DNA of 64,000 nt from positions 24,935,652 through 24,999,651 of the forward strand of contig NC_080702.1 of assembly GCF_030445035.2 (NCBI RefSeq). The letters run 5' to 3'. The stretch is from Dasypus novemcinctus. Taxonomy: Eukaryota; Chordata; Mammalia; Cingulata; Dasypodidae. The notes under the pieces are model-generated. The model was given only the letters and a program-made list of their open reading frames with translations, was not told the origin of the DNA and did not search any database. The translations under genes were made by a program, and so were the position numbers. Below, one piece after another: positions 12,256-23,324 of this stretch (position 1 is the stretch's first letter; each line of letters opens with the position of its first letter).

Positions 12256-13200
12256 CCCGCCGCCAGGCTCGGCTGGGCTCGGCTGGGCTCGGCTGGGCTC
12301 GGCTGGCTCCGGTCCCCTGCCCTCCGCAGCTCGGCTGGGCTTGCCTGGGCTTGGCTAGGCTCGGCTGGGCTCGGGTCCCCCGCCTGTCGCGGCTCAGCTG
12401 GTCTCGGCTGGGCTCGGCTTTCCCACCCGCTGCCCGCCGCGGCGCAGCGCGGCTCGGCTCTCCCGCCCGGTGCGGCGCGGCTGGGCTCGGCCGAGCTCGT
12501 CTGGGCTCAGCTCCCTCGCCCGCCGCGGCTCGGCTGGGCTCAGCCGGGCCCGGCTGGACTCGGCTTCCCTGCCCGCCACCCTCCACGGCGCAGCGCGACT
12601 CGGCTCTCCCGCTCGGCACCCTCCGCGGCGCGGCTGGGCTCGACTGAGCTCAGCTGGGCTAGGCCCCCTCGCCCTCCACGGCTCAGCTGGGCTCGGCCCG
12701 GCTCGGCTTCCCCGCCCACCGCCCGCCGCGGCACAGCGCGGCTCGGCTCTCCCGCCCGCCGCCCGCCGCCCGCCACAGCTCGGCTGGGCTCGGCTCCCTT
12801 GCCCACCGCCCGCCGCGGCACAGTGCGGCTCGGCTCTCCCGCCCGCCGCCCGCCGCCTGCCGCCCGCCGCAGCTCGGCTGGGCTCGGCTCCCTTGCCTGC
12901 TGCCAGCCGCGGCACAGCACGGCTCGGCTCTCCCGCCCGCCGCCCACCGCGGCCCAGCTCGGCTGAGCTCGGCTCCCTTGCCTGCTGCCAGCCGCGGCAC
13001 AGCACGGCTCGGCTCTCCCGCCCGCCGCCCACCGCGGCCCAGCTCGGCTGGGCTCGGCTCCCTTGCCTGCTGCCAGCCGCGGCACAGCTCGGCTCGGCTC
13101 TCCTGCCCGCCGCCCACCGCAGCGTGGCTCGGATCCCCCGCCCGCTGCCCACCGCGGCCCAGCTAGGCTACCCTGGCCGCCGCCCGCCGGGGCTCGGCAC
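12256..13200 (-). repeat. GC-rich tandem array (10-bp and about 85-bp units) in the L1 5'UTR
   Basis: Near 12265-12304 the unit GGGCTCGGCT repeats back to back. Further in there is a higher-order unit: the motif CCTTGCCTGC starts at 12891, 12976 and 13061, exactly 85 bases apart, and related blocks start near 12709 and 12797 (88-94 apart). Long frames on both strands here (Ala/Arg/Pro/Ser-rich) follow from the repeat and are not genes. The array is absent from the 5'UTRs of L1 A and L1 F. It is reminiscent of the tandem promoter monomers of mouse L1, though the sequence is unrelated as far as I can tell. Confidence 0.88.
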
Positions 13201-13323
13201 GGTGCTAGCTGCCTCGGCTCTGCCTACCCAAGGAGGGAATCCTCCACACGTAGCTGGGATCTCCGTGTATATTTCACGGATGGATCCTCTCTGTTACCTT
13301 CCCTCCAAATCGATGTCTAAACA

Positions 13324-13365
13324 CCTTGGGACCAGGAAAAATCCTGAAACAGCCCGGTCCCAAGG
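13324..13365 (-). promoter_or_regulatory. Nested inverted repeat at the L1 5' end
   Basis: CCTTGGGACC (13324-13333) and GGTCCCAAGG (13356-13365) are perfect 10-bp inverted copies. Between them CAGGA and TCCTG (13333-13346) form a second, smaller stem. It lies 50-90 nt from the L1 RNA 5' end, so it could fold in the transcript. Confidence 0.6.
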
Positions 13366-13414
13366 AGTCTCCGACGCCTCCCAGCCGATTCCCTCCAGGA
13401 GCTAGTAACCGGGC

Positions 13415-13427
13415 TGTATTCATTCTT
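13415..13427. repeat. Target-site duplication, right copy
   Basis: Second copy of TGTATTCATTCTT, followed by AAAGC, where the interrupted L1 A resumes. It pairs with 4062-4074. Confidence 0.88.
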
Positions 13428-14818
13428 AAAGCTAAGTAGTATTCCATTGTATGTATATACCACATTTTATTTATCCATTCATCTGTTGATGGGCATTTGG
13501 GATGATTCCAACTTTTGGCAATAGTGAACAATGCTGCTATGAACATTGGTGTGCATATATCAGTTTGTGTCCTTGTTTTCAGTTCTACTGGGTATATACC
13601 AAGCAGAGGAATTGCTGGGTCTAATGGCAAATCTAGGACTAGTTTTTTTAGAAGCCACCAAACTTTCCTCCAGAATGGCTGGATCCTTCTGCATTCCCAC
13701 CAGCAGTGGATGAGTGTTTCCACTCCTCGACATCCTCTCCTGCATTTGTAGTCTTCTGTTTTGTTCATCACTGTCAATTTTATGGGAATAAGATGGTATC
13801 TTATTGTAGTTTTGATTTCCATTTCCCTGATAGCTAGAGATTTGGAGCATTTTTCATGTGGTTTTTAGTCATTTGTATTTCTTCTTTGGAGAAGTGTCTG
13901 TTTAAATCTTTTTCCCATTTTTTAAATGGTTTGTTTGTCTTTTTATTTTCAAGATATAGGAGTTCTTTATATATGTAGCTTATAAGTCTCCTATCAGATT
14001 TATGGTTACCAAATATTTTCTCCCATTCTGTAGGCTCTCTTTTCACTTTCTTTACAAATTCCTTTTAGGTGTAGAAGGCTTTAATTTTGAGGACGTCCCA
14101 TTTATCTATTTGTTCTCTTGCTGCTCATGCTTTTGATGTGAATTTCATGAAGCCATTTCCTATTACTAGGTCTTGTATATGCTTCCCTACACTTCTTTCC
14201 AAAGTCTTTATGGTCTTGGCTCTTATATTTAGGTCTTTGATCCATTTTGAGTTGATTTTTATATAAGGTGTGAGATTGTAATCCTCTTTCATTCTTTTAC
14301 AAATGGATATCCAGTTCTCCAGGCACCGTTTGTTGAATAAGCCATTCTCTCCCAGTTGAGAGGGTTTGGTGGCTTTATCAAATATTATATGACTATATAT
14401 ATGAGGATCTATAACAGAACTGTCAAGTCGGTTCCATTGGTCTGTATGTTTCTTCTTGTGCCAAGCCATGCTGTTTTCACTACTGTAGCTTTCTAGTATG
14501 TTTTGAAGTGAAGTATAGTCATTCCTCCAATTTCATTTTTCTTTTTCAATATGTCTTTGGCTATTCAGGGCCTCTTTCCTTTCCAAATAAATTTCATAGT
14601 TTTTCTAGTTCCTTAAAGAATTTTGTGTTGATTTTTATTGGGATTGCATTGAATGTGTAGGATAGACATCTTAATAATATTTATCTTCCTATCCATGAAC
14701 AGGGAATATTCTTCCATTTATTTAGTTCTTCTTTGAATTCCTTGAACAGTGTTGTGTAGTTCTCTGTGTAAACGTTTTTCACATCTTTAGTTAAATTTAT
14801 TCCTAGGTATTTTATCTT
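13428..14818 (-). pseudogene. L1 copy A, ORF2 C-terminal remnant
   Basis: This is the C-terminal third of ORF2 of the interrupted L1 A, read on the minus strand. Recognisable pieces are the Cys/His cluster around CRRGC and HCWWEC (about 13690-13740), the HTMEYY-type end and the [12 protein letters not shown] stretch (about 14010-14040). Stops and frameshifts break it into frames of 60-115 codons. Near 14818 the sequence jumps from the region after the RT core to the leader upstream of ORF1. The RT core, the endonuclease domain and all of ORF1 are missing, an internal deletion of about 3.4 kb compared with the young L1. Confidence 0.85.
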
Positions 14819-16045
14819 GACAAGTTTAATCAGTTCCTTAACTTCTTTGTCTAGTCTTGGGGATTCATTAGTTGTTGTTCATACATAAATGTTATGTCTT
14901 CTCTTTGTCACTTTGTTCTTCTTAATCTATTTTCTTGCTGCTGGCTAAGTTCACTTTGAAGGAAAATATTAGGGCCAGGGAAAGCAAAATGAGTAATAAA
15001 AGAAAATGTATAAAGTAGTATTGGTAATAAATGTTAACCAAGCAACAATGTCAGATCAGGGAGAATGGATATTAGACTCATATAAGTTGTGTAGAGTTAT
15101 AGCAGTAAGTAGAGTACCTATAATGAGACAGTCAACTGGATATATGGAGGAATATAGTAAAAATTAAAAAGCCAGTGTTTTCATGAGAGTGGGAAAGATA
15201 AAAGAAAGACAATAATATCAAGAGTGGATAAAAGAGAGAAAACAGACCAACGGTATTAAAAATAAAGTCAGACAATTTAGGGGCCTAAGAAAGAGGTGGA
15301 ATGCAAAAGAAACAGTAGATGATGGAAGTTAGCAAAATGTGGGGGAAAGGGGATAGTGTAGGTGGCCAAAATCAATTCACACAGAAAAGAGGAAATGGAG
15401 GATGAGGAAACACAGCAAGTGTCAAGTGCTCCCTGCAGCACCTATTATATAATGAAAATAAAATAAAATTAGAAGAAAAAGAGAGAAAAGAGGAAAAAAA
15501 GGGGGTCAAAGAAAAGTGTGGGAACAAGCAAGAATAAGTAAAGGAGAAAAAAAACTAAATAAATGAAAAAGGACCTTAGGGGATAAAATGGGAGAAAAGA
15601 CCATGAGACAACCAAGAAAAAAAAAGAAAATAGAAAAAAAAAAAACCACAAACGCCGAGGGCCATCATAATCAAGGACCTCAGATGGACCTCAGGACGCG
15701 GTGGATTCGGGGATGGGAAGTCTGTGACAGTGCAGACTCATGGTGTGTGAGTCTCTGGAGTGTTGGCCACCAGGGTTTAGGGGACACAGACCTGGGAACC
15801 ATGCATACAGTTAACAGGGGCCTGGGAGGCCCACAGCACAACACAGCCTTCAGGGATCCCCACAGCTGGACTCCAGCCCTAGGGGGGCTGCCTGCAACCT
15901 CTGACCTCCATGTCAAAAACCCAAAATTCCACCTCTCACAAGAATGTCTTCTGTCACTGTCTCACCAAATCGACATCCAGACATCTCCTGCCCTGCAAGC
16001 CCCTGAAGCAGCCTGCTCATGGTTTGGGAGCACCGCTGCACTACA
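14819..16045 (-). other. L1 copy A, 5'UTR
   Basis: This matches the leader of the young L1 (from about 11483) in the shared TTTAATCAGTTCCTTA block, and later L1 D (28170) and G (63775). The middle is A-rich (15440-15650). The end (15660-16045) shares the 5' terminal block with the young L1 and L1 F but has no GC-rich tandem array. A 165-codon open frame on the plus strand at 15588-16085 is a chance frame across the 5'UTR. Confidence 0.75.
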
Positions 16046-16405
16046 TAGATTTCAGGGACAGCTTGATTTGGTTAATTCATATTAGAGAGGTAATGTAGTA
16101 TTTGTCCTTCAATGCCTGGTTTTCTTCACTCAACATAAAGTCCTCAAGATTCATCCATGTTTTCCCATGTGTTAGTACTGTATTCCTTCTTACAACTGAG
16201 TAGTATTACATTGTAGATATATACTACATTCTGTTGATCTCTTCATGTGTTGATGGGTATTTGGTCTGATCACAACTTTTGGAAATTATGAATAATGCTG
16301 CTATGAACATTGTTGTGCTCATATAAGTCTGTATCCTTGTTTTCAGTTTTCCTGGGCATATATAGAGCAGATGAATTGCTGGGACATATGGCAAATCTAT
16401 AGCTA
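16046..16405 (-). mobile_element. L1 fragment B (ORF2 3' end)
   Basis: About 360 bp match the ORF2/3'UTR junction and last codons of ORF2 (compare 23300-23660). The fragment starts abruptly after the 5' end of L1 A and stops at the T-rich tail of the next L1. I could not find its 3'UTR to the left of L1 A, so simple nesting does not explain it; deletion or recombination is likely. Confidence 0.7.
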
Positions 16406-19400
16406 GTTTTTTATTTAATTTTTATTAAATTGTGTTTTTTTTAAAGATACATAGATCACAAAAAATGTTACATTAAAAAATATAAGAGATTCCCACATAT
16501 TTCACACCACACACCCCACTCCTCCCACATCAACATCCTCTCTCCTCATTGTGGCACATTCATTGCATTTGTTGAATACATTTTGGAGCACTGCTGCACT
16601 TAATGGATTATAGTTTACTTTGTAGTTTACACTCTCCCCCAGTCCATTCAATGGGCTATAGCAGGATATATAATCCCCAGCATCAGTCCCTGCAATATCA
16701 TTTAGGAAAATGGCAAGTCCTGATCATGCACCCACATTTTATATCTTTTTACCTCTCCCTACCTTCAGCAACTACTGTGGCCACTTTCTCCAGGTCAATG
16801 CTATGGTTTCTTCCATTAAATGTGACAATAGTTCTATAGTAGAATATCAGTAAGTTCATTCTTATCCATATTTATTCCTCCATCCCGTGGACCCTGGGTT
16901 GTTGATGTCTGCTGCACCTGTATATTGAGAGGAGGCTTAGATCCCACATGGTGATGGATGCAATTCTCATGCTTGGAGTTGTAGGCACTCTTGGTTCCCT
17001 GGTGTGGTGGTTGACCATCTTCACCTCCCTGTTAGTTGAGCTGGGTAATTCCAACAAACCAGACAGTAGGATTTGCAACTCTGCTGAGACCCAGGGCCCA
17101 GTTTGCATATGGCCAGTCCAGAAATTTAAGTCTCCTAGGTATACAGCAATCCCAGTGCCACTACAGGTTCACTAAATTGACAGAAGGGGCATGTGTAGAA
17201 AGGTCACATTTGAGTCCAATTCCATCACACTCAGGAACATAATTCCAAAGTAGAGCCCAATGATAAGGGCTGAACTCCAGATCCAACTGCCATGATCATA
17301 AAACAGATTGTAGTGTGTTTCTGTAGCCCTTAGGACAAACATTATTTGTGTTGGTATATACTTTGGCTGACTCTGATCTTCTTGAGGTGTGCATAAGTGT
17401 GACCCTTCTGATGAACTCCTGACTCTTTTTTGAAGACTCTTAGCCAGATAAACTCATTTGTTTTTACCATTTCCTCCTTTAATTCAAGGTCTCTTTGTAA
17501 TTACGTAACAGTTAGTGATTGTTAGTAATCCCTCAGGCCCAGGGAGGCTTAACACCAGGAGTCATGTCCAATGGTAGGGGGAAGGAAATGTGTTTACATG
17601 CTGAGTTTGGCTTGGAGAGTGGTCACATTTGAGCAACATGGAGCCTCTCAGGAGGTAACTCTTAGGCACCCTGCAACTCTAAGCCTAGTTGAAATTTCAG
17701 GCACGCAGGCTCATAAACATAGTCATCCAAACCAAGAGCTCTTAATTGGAGCATCCTTCTTCACTGGGCTTTGCACTTGCACTTGGGGGATTGTTGCTGT
17801 TCCATTGGGGACTGTGACAGAGCTCCCCTGACTAGGAACTCAGCATTCCCTAAGTTGTCATTTGTAACTCTAACTACTATGAAAATACCCAACATATATC
17901 TGATCAGTTTTATGTACCCTATATACATATCCTGGAGAACTCCCTCCCAAACAAGTGTCCCCCATAAATAACACACCACACCATCACTCCTCCTCTGCCA
18001 CAGTTGAACACCATTGTGGTCCAAAACTTCTTCAAAAATGAAGCCTAATATATTGCCAAATTCATTTAATAGGAAAAAGAAATAGTAGTGATAGGTTTAA
18101 AGATTAGAAATAAAATAAATACTAATTTAGAAAAGCTAAAATAAAGTGAAAACATATTGGGGTATTAAAAATGAAAAAAATTATAAAACTTTGTTTTTTA
18201 CATTTTACCTTTCATTATTGTAATAGGTGCTGCTCTGTATGTACACTGCAAGGCAATTTCTTTCATTTCTTCCTTAGTGTATACATCCTTTCTTTTTTTG
18301 CTAATTTTTAATTTTGTCATCAAAATAGTTTTAGATCACTGTAAAGTCACATATATAGTATTAGGGACTCCCATATATCAAACATCAAACCCTTTCCCCC
18401 CTTTCCCAGCAATGATCTTTCTCCATGTTCATGTTATATTTGCTGCAGCATATGTACCGATATTGAAACATATCTAACAAGCATGGCTCAATTTTGGTTT
18501 ACATTATGGTTTATATTTTAGACTGTACAATTTTCTAAATTTTAGTTATCTTATGTTTTGCATTATGATTTATATTTCAGGCTATAGACTTTTATACATT
18601 TTTGGCATAATTTAACATGTCCTATATCCATCATTCCATGATCTTGTGGAACACTTCCATTGCCCCCATTTATGCTGATTCTATCTATTCTATTCCTCTC
18701 TCCCGTCTCCCTCAGGACCCACAGTGACAACCAATCTTCACTGCTGGAAGTACCACATTCACATATACTTGCAACAATGCTGAGAGCTTGATATACTAGA
18801 TTGTCCTCCCCCACTGAGAGACACCAATTCTCACGAAAGACACAATTCCCTCTGTTTGAGAACATCAGGCCTCCCCAGGATGTGGGTACACCTTCCCATT
18901 CATTGTGTGGGTCTCCACTCAATGATATAACACACTGTGAAAAGATGAGCACTCACACACTCCCCAGAAACCTGCCCCTGTGCCAGATGTCCCCCTTAAG
19001 CAACTTAAACAGGTAGCCATTCCTTATTATATTTTCTAAAGTGTTTTCTCAACATTATATTTTCAACCACATACCCAAAATCTCCCATGTTCAACTATTC
19101 CCCCCAGCACTTCCCCCAATTCCTTGGGCCATCTGATGCATCTTCCCAATCATAGCTCCCCTCAGGCTGCAAGGTCCACCCAATGGTATCCCTATGCTCC
19201 CATTTTATCTCTTCCCTATACAAATACTTACATCCACTTTATCATAGATTTCACCCATATATTTCTCCCTCCCAATTTCCTGTAAGCTTATCATCTAGTC
19301 TCTAGCTCTCTGAGACTTGCTTGAGATTTGCTTATTTCATATCAGTGAGGTCATGTAGCATTTTCCTTCAATGCCTGTCTTCCTTCACTCAACATATGGT

Positions 19401-20025
19401 CCTCAAGATTCATCTATGTTATCCCATGTGTTTTCACTGTATTTCTTCTTATAGTTCAGTAGTATTCCATTCTCTGTATATACCACATTTTGTTTCTCCA
19501 CACATCTGTTGATGGGCATTTGGGTTGACTCTAAATTTTGACAATATAGAATAATGCCACTATGAACATTGCTGTGCATATATCTTTTTATTCTTATTTT
19601 CCATTCTTCTGTGCATATTCCAGCAGTGGGATTTCTAGGTCATGTGGCATTCAATATCTAGTCTTTTGAGAAACCACCAACTTGTCCTCCAGAATGACTG
19701 GATCCTTCTGCATTTCCACAAGTTGTGGATGAGTGTTCCCTTTCCTGCACACCCTCTCCAACAATTGTAGGCTTTTGTTCTATTAAGCCACCATTCTAAT
19801 GGGTATAAGATGGTATTTTAGTGAAATATTTATTTGCATTTCTCTAATAGGTAGTGATGTTGAGCACCTTTTCATGTGCTTTTTAGCTATTTTTATTTCT
19901 TCTTTGGAGAAGTGTGTGTTCAAGATATAAGATATATTTATATATACTGGAATATTAGGCTTGAAGTATTTATTTACCAAATATTTTCTACAAATATGTA
20001 GCCTGTCTTTTTTTTCACTTTCTTG
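16406..20025 (-). mobile_element. Old L1 copy C (3'UTR and ORF2 C-terminus)
   Basis: The T-rich complement of the tail lies at 16409-16440. The lineage 3'UTR continues to about 19330, and ORF2 C-terminal sequence follows to about 20025. It is clearly more diverged from the other copies than they are from each other. Near 19920 about 100 bp of ORF2 have been lost. It stops inside ORF2 at the tail of L1 D. The ORF2 sequence that resumes at 28774 begins about 100 bp further on, so C and E are probably one element split by D. Confidence 0.75.
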
Positions 20026-21377
20026 ATTTATTTTTTTAATGTTACATTCAAAATATATGAGGTCCCCATATAGCCCCCACCATGCTGACACCACTCCTCT
20101 CCCCATAACAACAACCCCCTCCATCATCATGAGACATTCATTTCACTTGGTGAATACATCTCTGAGCAACACTGTAACTCATGGTCAATTGTCTACACCA
20201 TAGCCCACATTCTTCCACAGTCCACTCAGTGGGCCATGGGAGGGCATACAATGTCCAGTAACTGTCTCCACAGCACCACTCAGGACAACTCCAAGTCCTG
20301 AAAAACATCCCCACATCACACCTCTTCCTCCAACTCCCTACCCCCAGCAGCAACCATGGCCATTTTCTCCACACCAAAGCCACATTTTCTTTGATTATTA
20401 ATGACAATAGTTCACGAATAGAATATCAGTAAGTCCACTCTAATCCTTACTCTATTCCTCCATCCTGTGGACCTAGGAATGGTTGTGTCCATGCCACATC
20501 TATATTAAGAGGGGGCTTAGATTCCACATGGAAGCTGGATGCAGTTCTCCTGCTTTCAAGTGTAGGCACTCTTGGCTCCCTGGTGTGGTGGTTGACCTTC
20601 TTTACCTCCATGTTAGCTGAGTGGGTTAAGTCCAATAAACCAGAGTGTAGGAGTTGCAAGTCTGTTGAGGCTCAGGGCCTGGGTATCACATGGTCAGTCC
20701 AGAGAGTCAAGTCACCTGGGTATACACTAAACCCCAGTGCCAACTACAGATCTGGTAAAAGTAACAGGAGGGACTTGTGGATAAAGATCACATTTGAGTC
20801 AAGCTCCATCACACAGATTCACAAACTCCAAAGTAGGACCAACTGACATGGCACTGAACTCCATCTGACATGACCATAGAATCTGTGGGTCTCTGTAGCC
20901 TTCAGCAGAACCAATACCCAGGGTTGTATCTACTTTATCTGTCTCTGGGACTCTGCTGGGGTGTGCATAAGGGTGAACCCTTTGATCACCTTCTGGCTCT
21001 TTTTGGAGACTCATAACCATATAAACTCATTTGTCCTTTCAATTTCCCCCTTTTATTCAAGTCAAAAAGCATTTTTAACACTTGGTATTTTATGTAGACT
21101 GAGATACTCTGCTGGTCCAAGTTGACCCTTTTATTCAAGGTCATTTTCTAGTTACATCATTAGCTGGTACTTGGTAGTAATACCTTGGTGCCAGGGAGGC
21201 TCATCCCTGGGAGTCATGTCCCACACTGGGGGAAGGCGACCCATTTACATGCTGAGTTTTTCCTGGAGACTGACCACATTTGAGCAACACAGAGGCTCTC
21301 AGGAGGTAACTCTTAGGCACCCTGCAGTTCTAGGCCTTGTTCTTATTTCAGGTGCACAGGCTCACAAGCATAGTCAT

Positions 21378-21392
21378 TAATATCAAGGGCTC
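21378..21392. repeat. 15-bp target-site duplication, left copy
   Basis: TAATATCAAGGGCTC lies directly before a run of T that is the complement of an L1 tail. It is identical to 21717-21731. Confidence 0.88.
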
Positions 21393-21716
21393 TTTTTTTT
21401 TTTTAATTCTACTCAATTTATTCATTTTTTTAAAAGATATTACATTAAAAAAATATGAGGTCCCCATTCACCCCCACCGCCCCCACCCCACCACACCCAC
21501 CACAATAACACTCTCCCCTATCATCATGTCACATCCATTGCATCTGGTGAGTACATCTCCGGGCATCACTGCACCCCATGTCCCGTGTTCCACACCATAG
21601 CCCACACTTTCCCATGTTCCATCCAGTGGGCCATGGGAGGACATACAACATCCAGCAAGAATGCCTCCACATCTCTTCTCTTCCTCCCATTCCCAGCAGC
21701 CACCATGGCCACTTTT
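21393..21716 (-). mobile_element. 5'-truncated L1 insertion (3'UTR end only)
   Basis: This is 324 bp of the lineage's 3'UTR end with an A-rich tail (complement at 21393-21410), inserted into the 3'UTR of L1 D. The host sequence continues on both sides across a perfect 15-bp duplication. It resembles the 3' end of the young L1 closely, including the G-rich tract near 21475-21505. Confidence 0.88.
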
Positions 21717-21731
21717 TAATATCAAGGGCTC
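21717..21731. repeat. 15-bp target-site duplication, right copy
   Basis: Second copy of TAATATCAAGGGCTC, after which the 3'UTR of L1 D resumes. Confidence 0.88.
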
Positions 21732-23324
21732 ATTTTTGAACCTTCCTACATTTTTGGTCTTTGTGATTGCACTTGGGGGATTGTTGCTGTTCTTTAAGGA
21801 ATGTGGTAGAGCTCCCTGGCTAGGAACTCAGTACTCCCTCAGTTGTTGGTTTTAATTGTAACCACTATGAAAATACCCAAACATTTTTATATGCCCTGGA
21901 TATATTCCCTGGAAAACTCCCTGCCAACTATATGTCCCCTGTCAATAACATCCCACACCAGTATTCCTCCACTGCCATTGTTGAACCTCTCTGTGATCCA
22001 AAACTTCTTCAAAAATGAAGTCCAATATATTGCCAGTTTCCATTAATAGTAAAATGGAATATAGTGATGAGTTTAATGGTTAGATATAGAATACATATTA
22101 ATTTAGAAAAATTAAGGTAAAATAAATTGGGGTATCAAAAAATTAAAAAATGCAAAAGCTTTGTTTTTGATGTTTTGCCTTCCTTCACTGGGAAAGTGTT
22201 GCCCTGTATAAAAATTGGCAAGTTTTTCCATCTTTTCCTGAGTGTCTACACTCTTTCTTTTTCTTTTTTTCTAATTATTAAGCTTGTCTTCAGAAAAGTT
22301 TTAGATTACAATAATGCATATATACAATATACAGTACTCCCACATATCTAACATAAAACACTTTTCCCTTCCACAGCAATAATCTTTTTACATATTCATA
22401 CTATATTTACTGAAACTTATGTACAGATATTGAGATAATAGCTTTCAAACAAGGTAACATTTTGGTTTACATTATAATTTATATTTTAGACTATCCAATT
22501 TTCTAAGTTTTTAGTTATCTTATGTTTTACATTATGATTTACATTTTACCCTATAGCCCCCTATACATTTTTGGTGTAATTTAACATGTCTTATATCCAT
22601 CCTTGCATAATCTTGTGAAACACTTTTATTGCCCACACAGTTACACTGATTACATCTATTCAATACCTCTTTCTCCCTCCCCTCACAGCCCACAGTGACA
22701 GTCAACCTTCATTGCTTGAGCATCCATGTTCAGAAATACTTGCAACAATGTTGAGGGCTTCACATGCTCTACTGCCCTAATGCATTGGGAGCCACCATTT
22801 ATCTTGAGAGATACGAGTCCCTCTATTTGAGAACATCTGTCCTCTCCAGGATGTGGGTATACCTTCACTCTTATTATTTGGGTCTCTATCCAGTGATATA
22901 ACACACTATGATAAAAATGAGCATTCACACATTCCCTAGAAGCCTGTTTTGCTTCAGATTATCCACATTAAGCATCTTAAACAGGTAACCGTCCTTATTA
23001 TATTTTTGAAAAAGTTTTCTAGCATTATACTCTCAACCAAATATCAGATAATCTCCTGTGTTCATATGTTCCCCCATCCTCCCCCCAATTTCTTGGACCA
23101 TATTACCCATCTTCCCATAGCTAGCCCCCCTCAAGACTGAAAAACCCAATCAAAGGTAAGCCTATGCCCCCATTTTATCCCATCTTTGTGAAAATACTTA
23201 TCTCCAGCTTATCATAGATTTCACCCATGTAGGTGCCAGCTTACATCCTTCCTCTACCCCCCAATTTCCTTTAAGCCTATCATCCAGTCTCTAGCTCTCT
23301 GAGGCAGCTTGGTTTACTTATTTC

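Larger units (their letters stand above)
4075..13414 (-). mobile_element. Full-length young L1 inserted into older L1 A
   Basis: This is a complete LINE-1 of about 9.3 kb on the minus strand. From 5' to 3' it holds a 5'UTR (13414-11474) with a GC-rich tandem-repeat block, ORF1 (11473-10535), a gap of about 100 nt, ORF2 (10436-6630), a 2.55-kb 3'UTR and an A-rich tail (complement at 4075-4110). Perfect 13-bp direct repeats flank it at 4062-4074 and 13415-13427, and L1 A continues on both sides. It is longer than the 6-7 kb typical of primate and rodent L1s because both UTRs are long. ORF1 is open and ORF2 has four single-base indels, so this copy looks recent. Whether it is mobile cannot be told from sequence alone. 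Confidence 0.92.
11474..13414 (-). promoter_or_regulatory. 5'UTR and internal promoter region of the young L1
   Basis: In L1s the 5'UTR contains the RNA polymerase II promoter that starts at the element's first base. Here it is about 1.94 kb in three parts. 13200-13414 is the 5' terminal block, homologous to the ends of L1 A (near 15940-16045) and L1 F (near 40970-41085). 12256-13200 is a GC-rich, CpG-rich tandem array. 11474-12255 is purine- and A-rich leader next to ORF1, shared with the other copies. The CpG density suggests methylation control, but I infer this only from base composition. Confidence 0.8.

Noticed and set aside
12889..13145. CRISPR-like direct repeats
   Set aside because: The 85-bp units are contiguous with no unique spacers, and this is vertebrate DNA. 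It is a minisatellite.
12041..13405. Long overlapping frames on both strands (up to 311 codons), rich in Ala, Arg, Pro, Ser and Leu
   Set aside because: They come from the GC-rich tandem array, which has few stop codons in any frame. They are low complexity, occur on both strands at once, and lie in the L1 5'UTR.
981..16045. Target duplication for L1 A as a whole
   Set aside because: I compared flanks near 960-981 and 16040-16065 and found no convincing direct repeat. The right junction may be rearranged.
15588..16085. 165-codon plus-strand frame
   Set aside because: It crosses the antisense of the L1 A 5'UTR and the boundary to fragment B. No family is recognised and it is not conserved in other copies.
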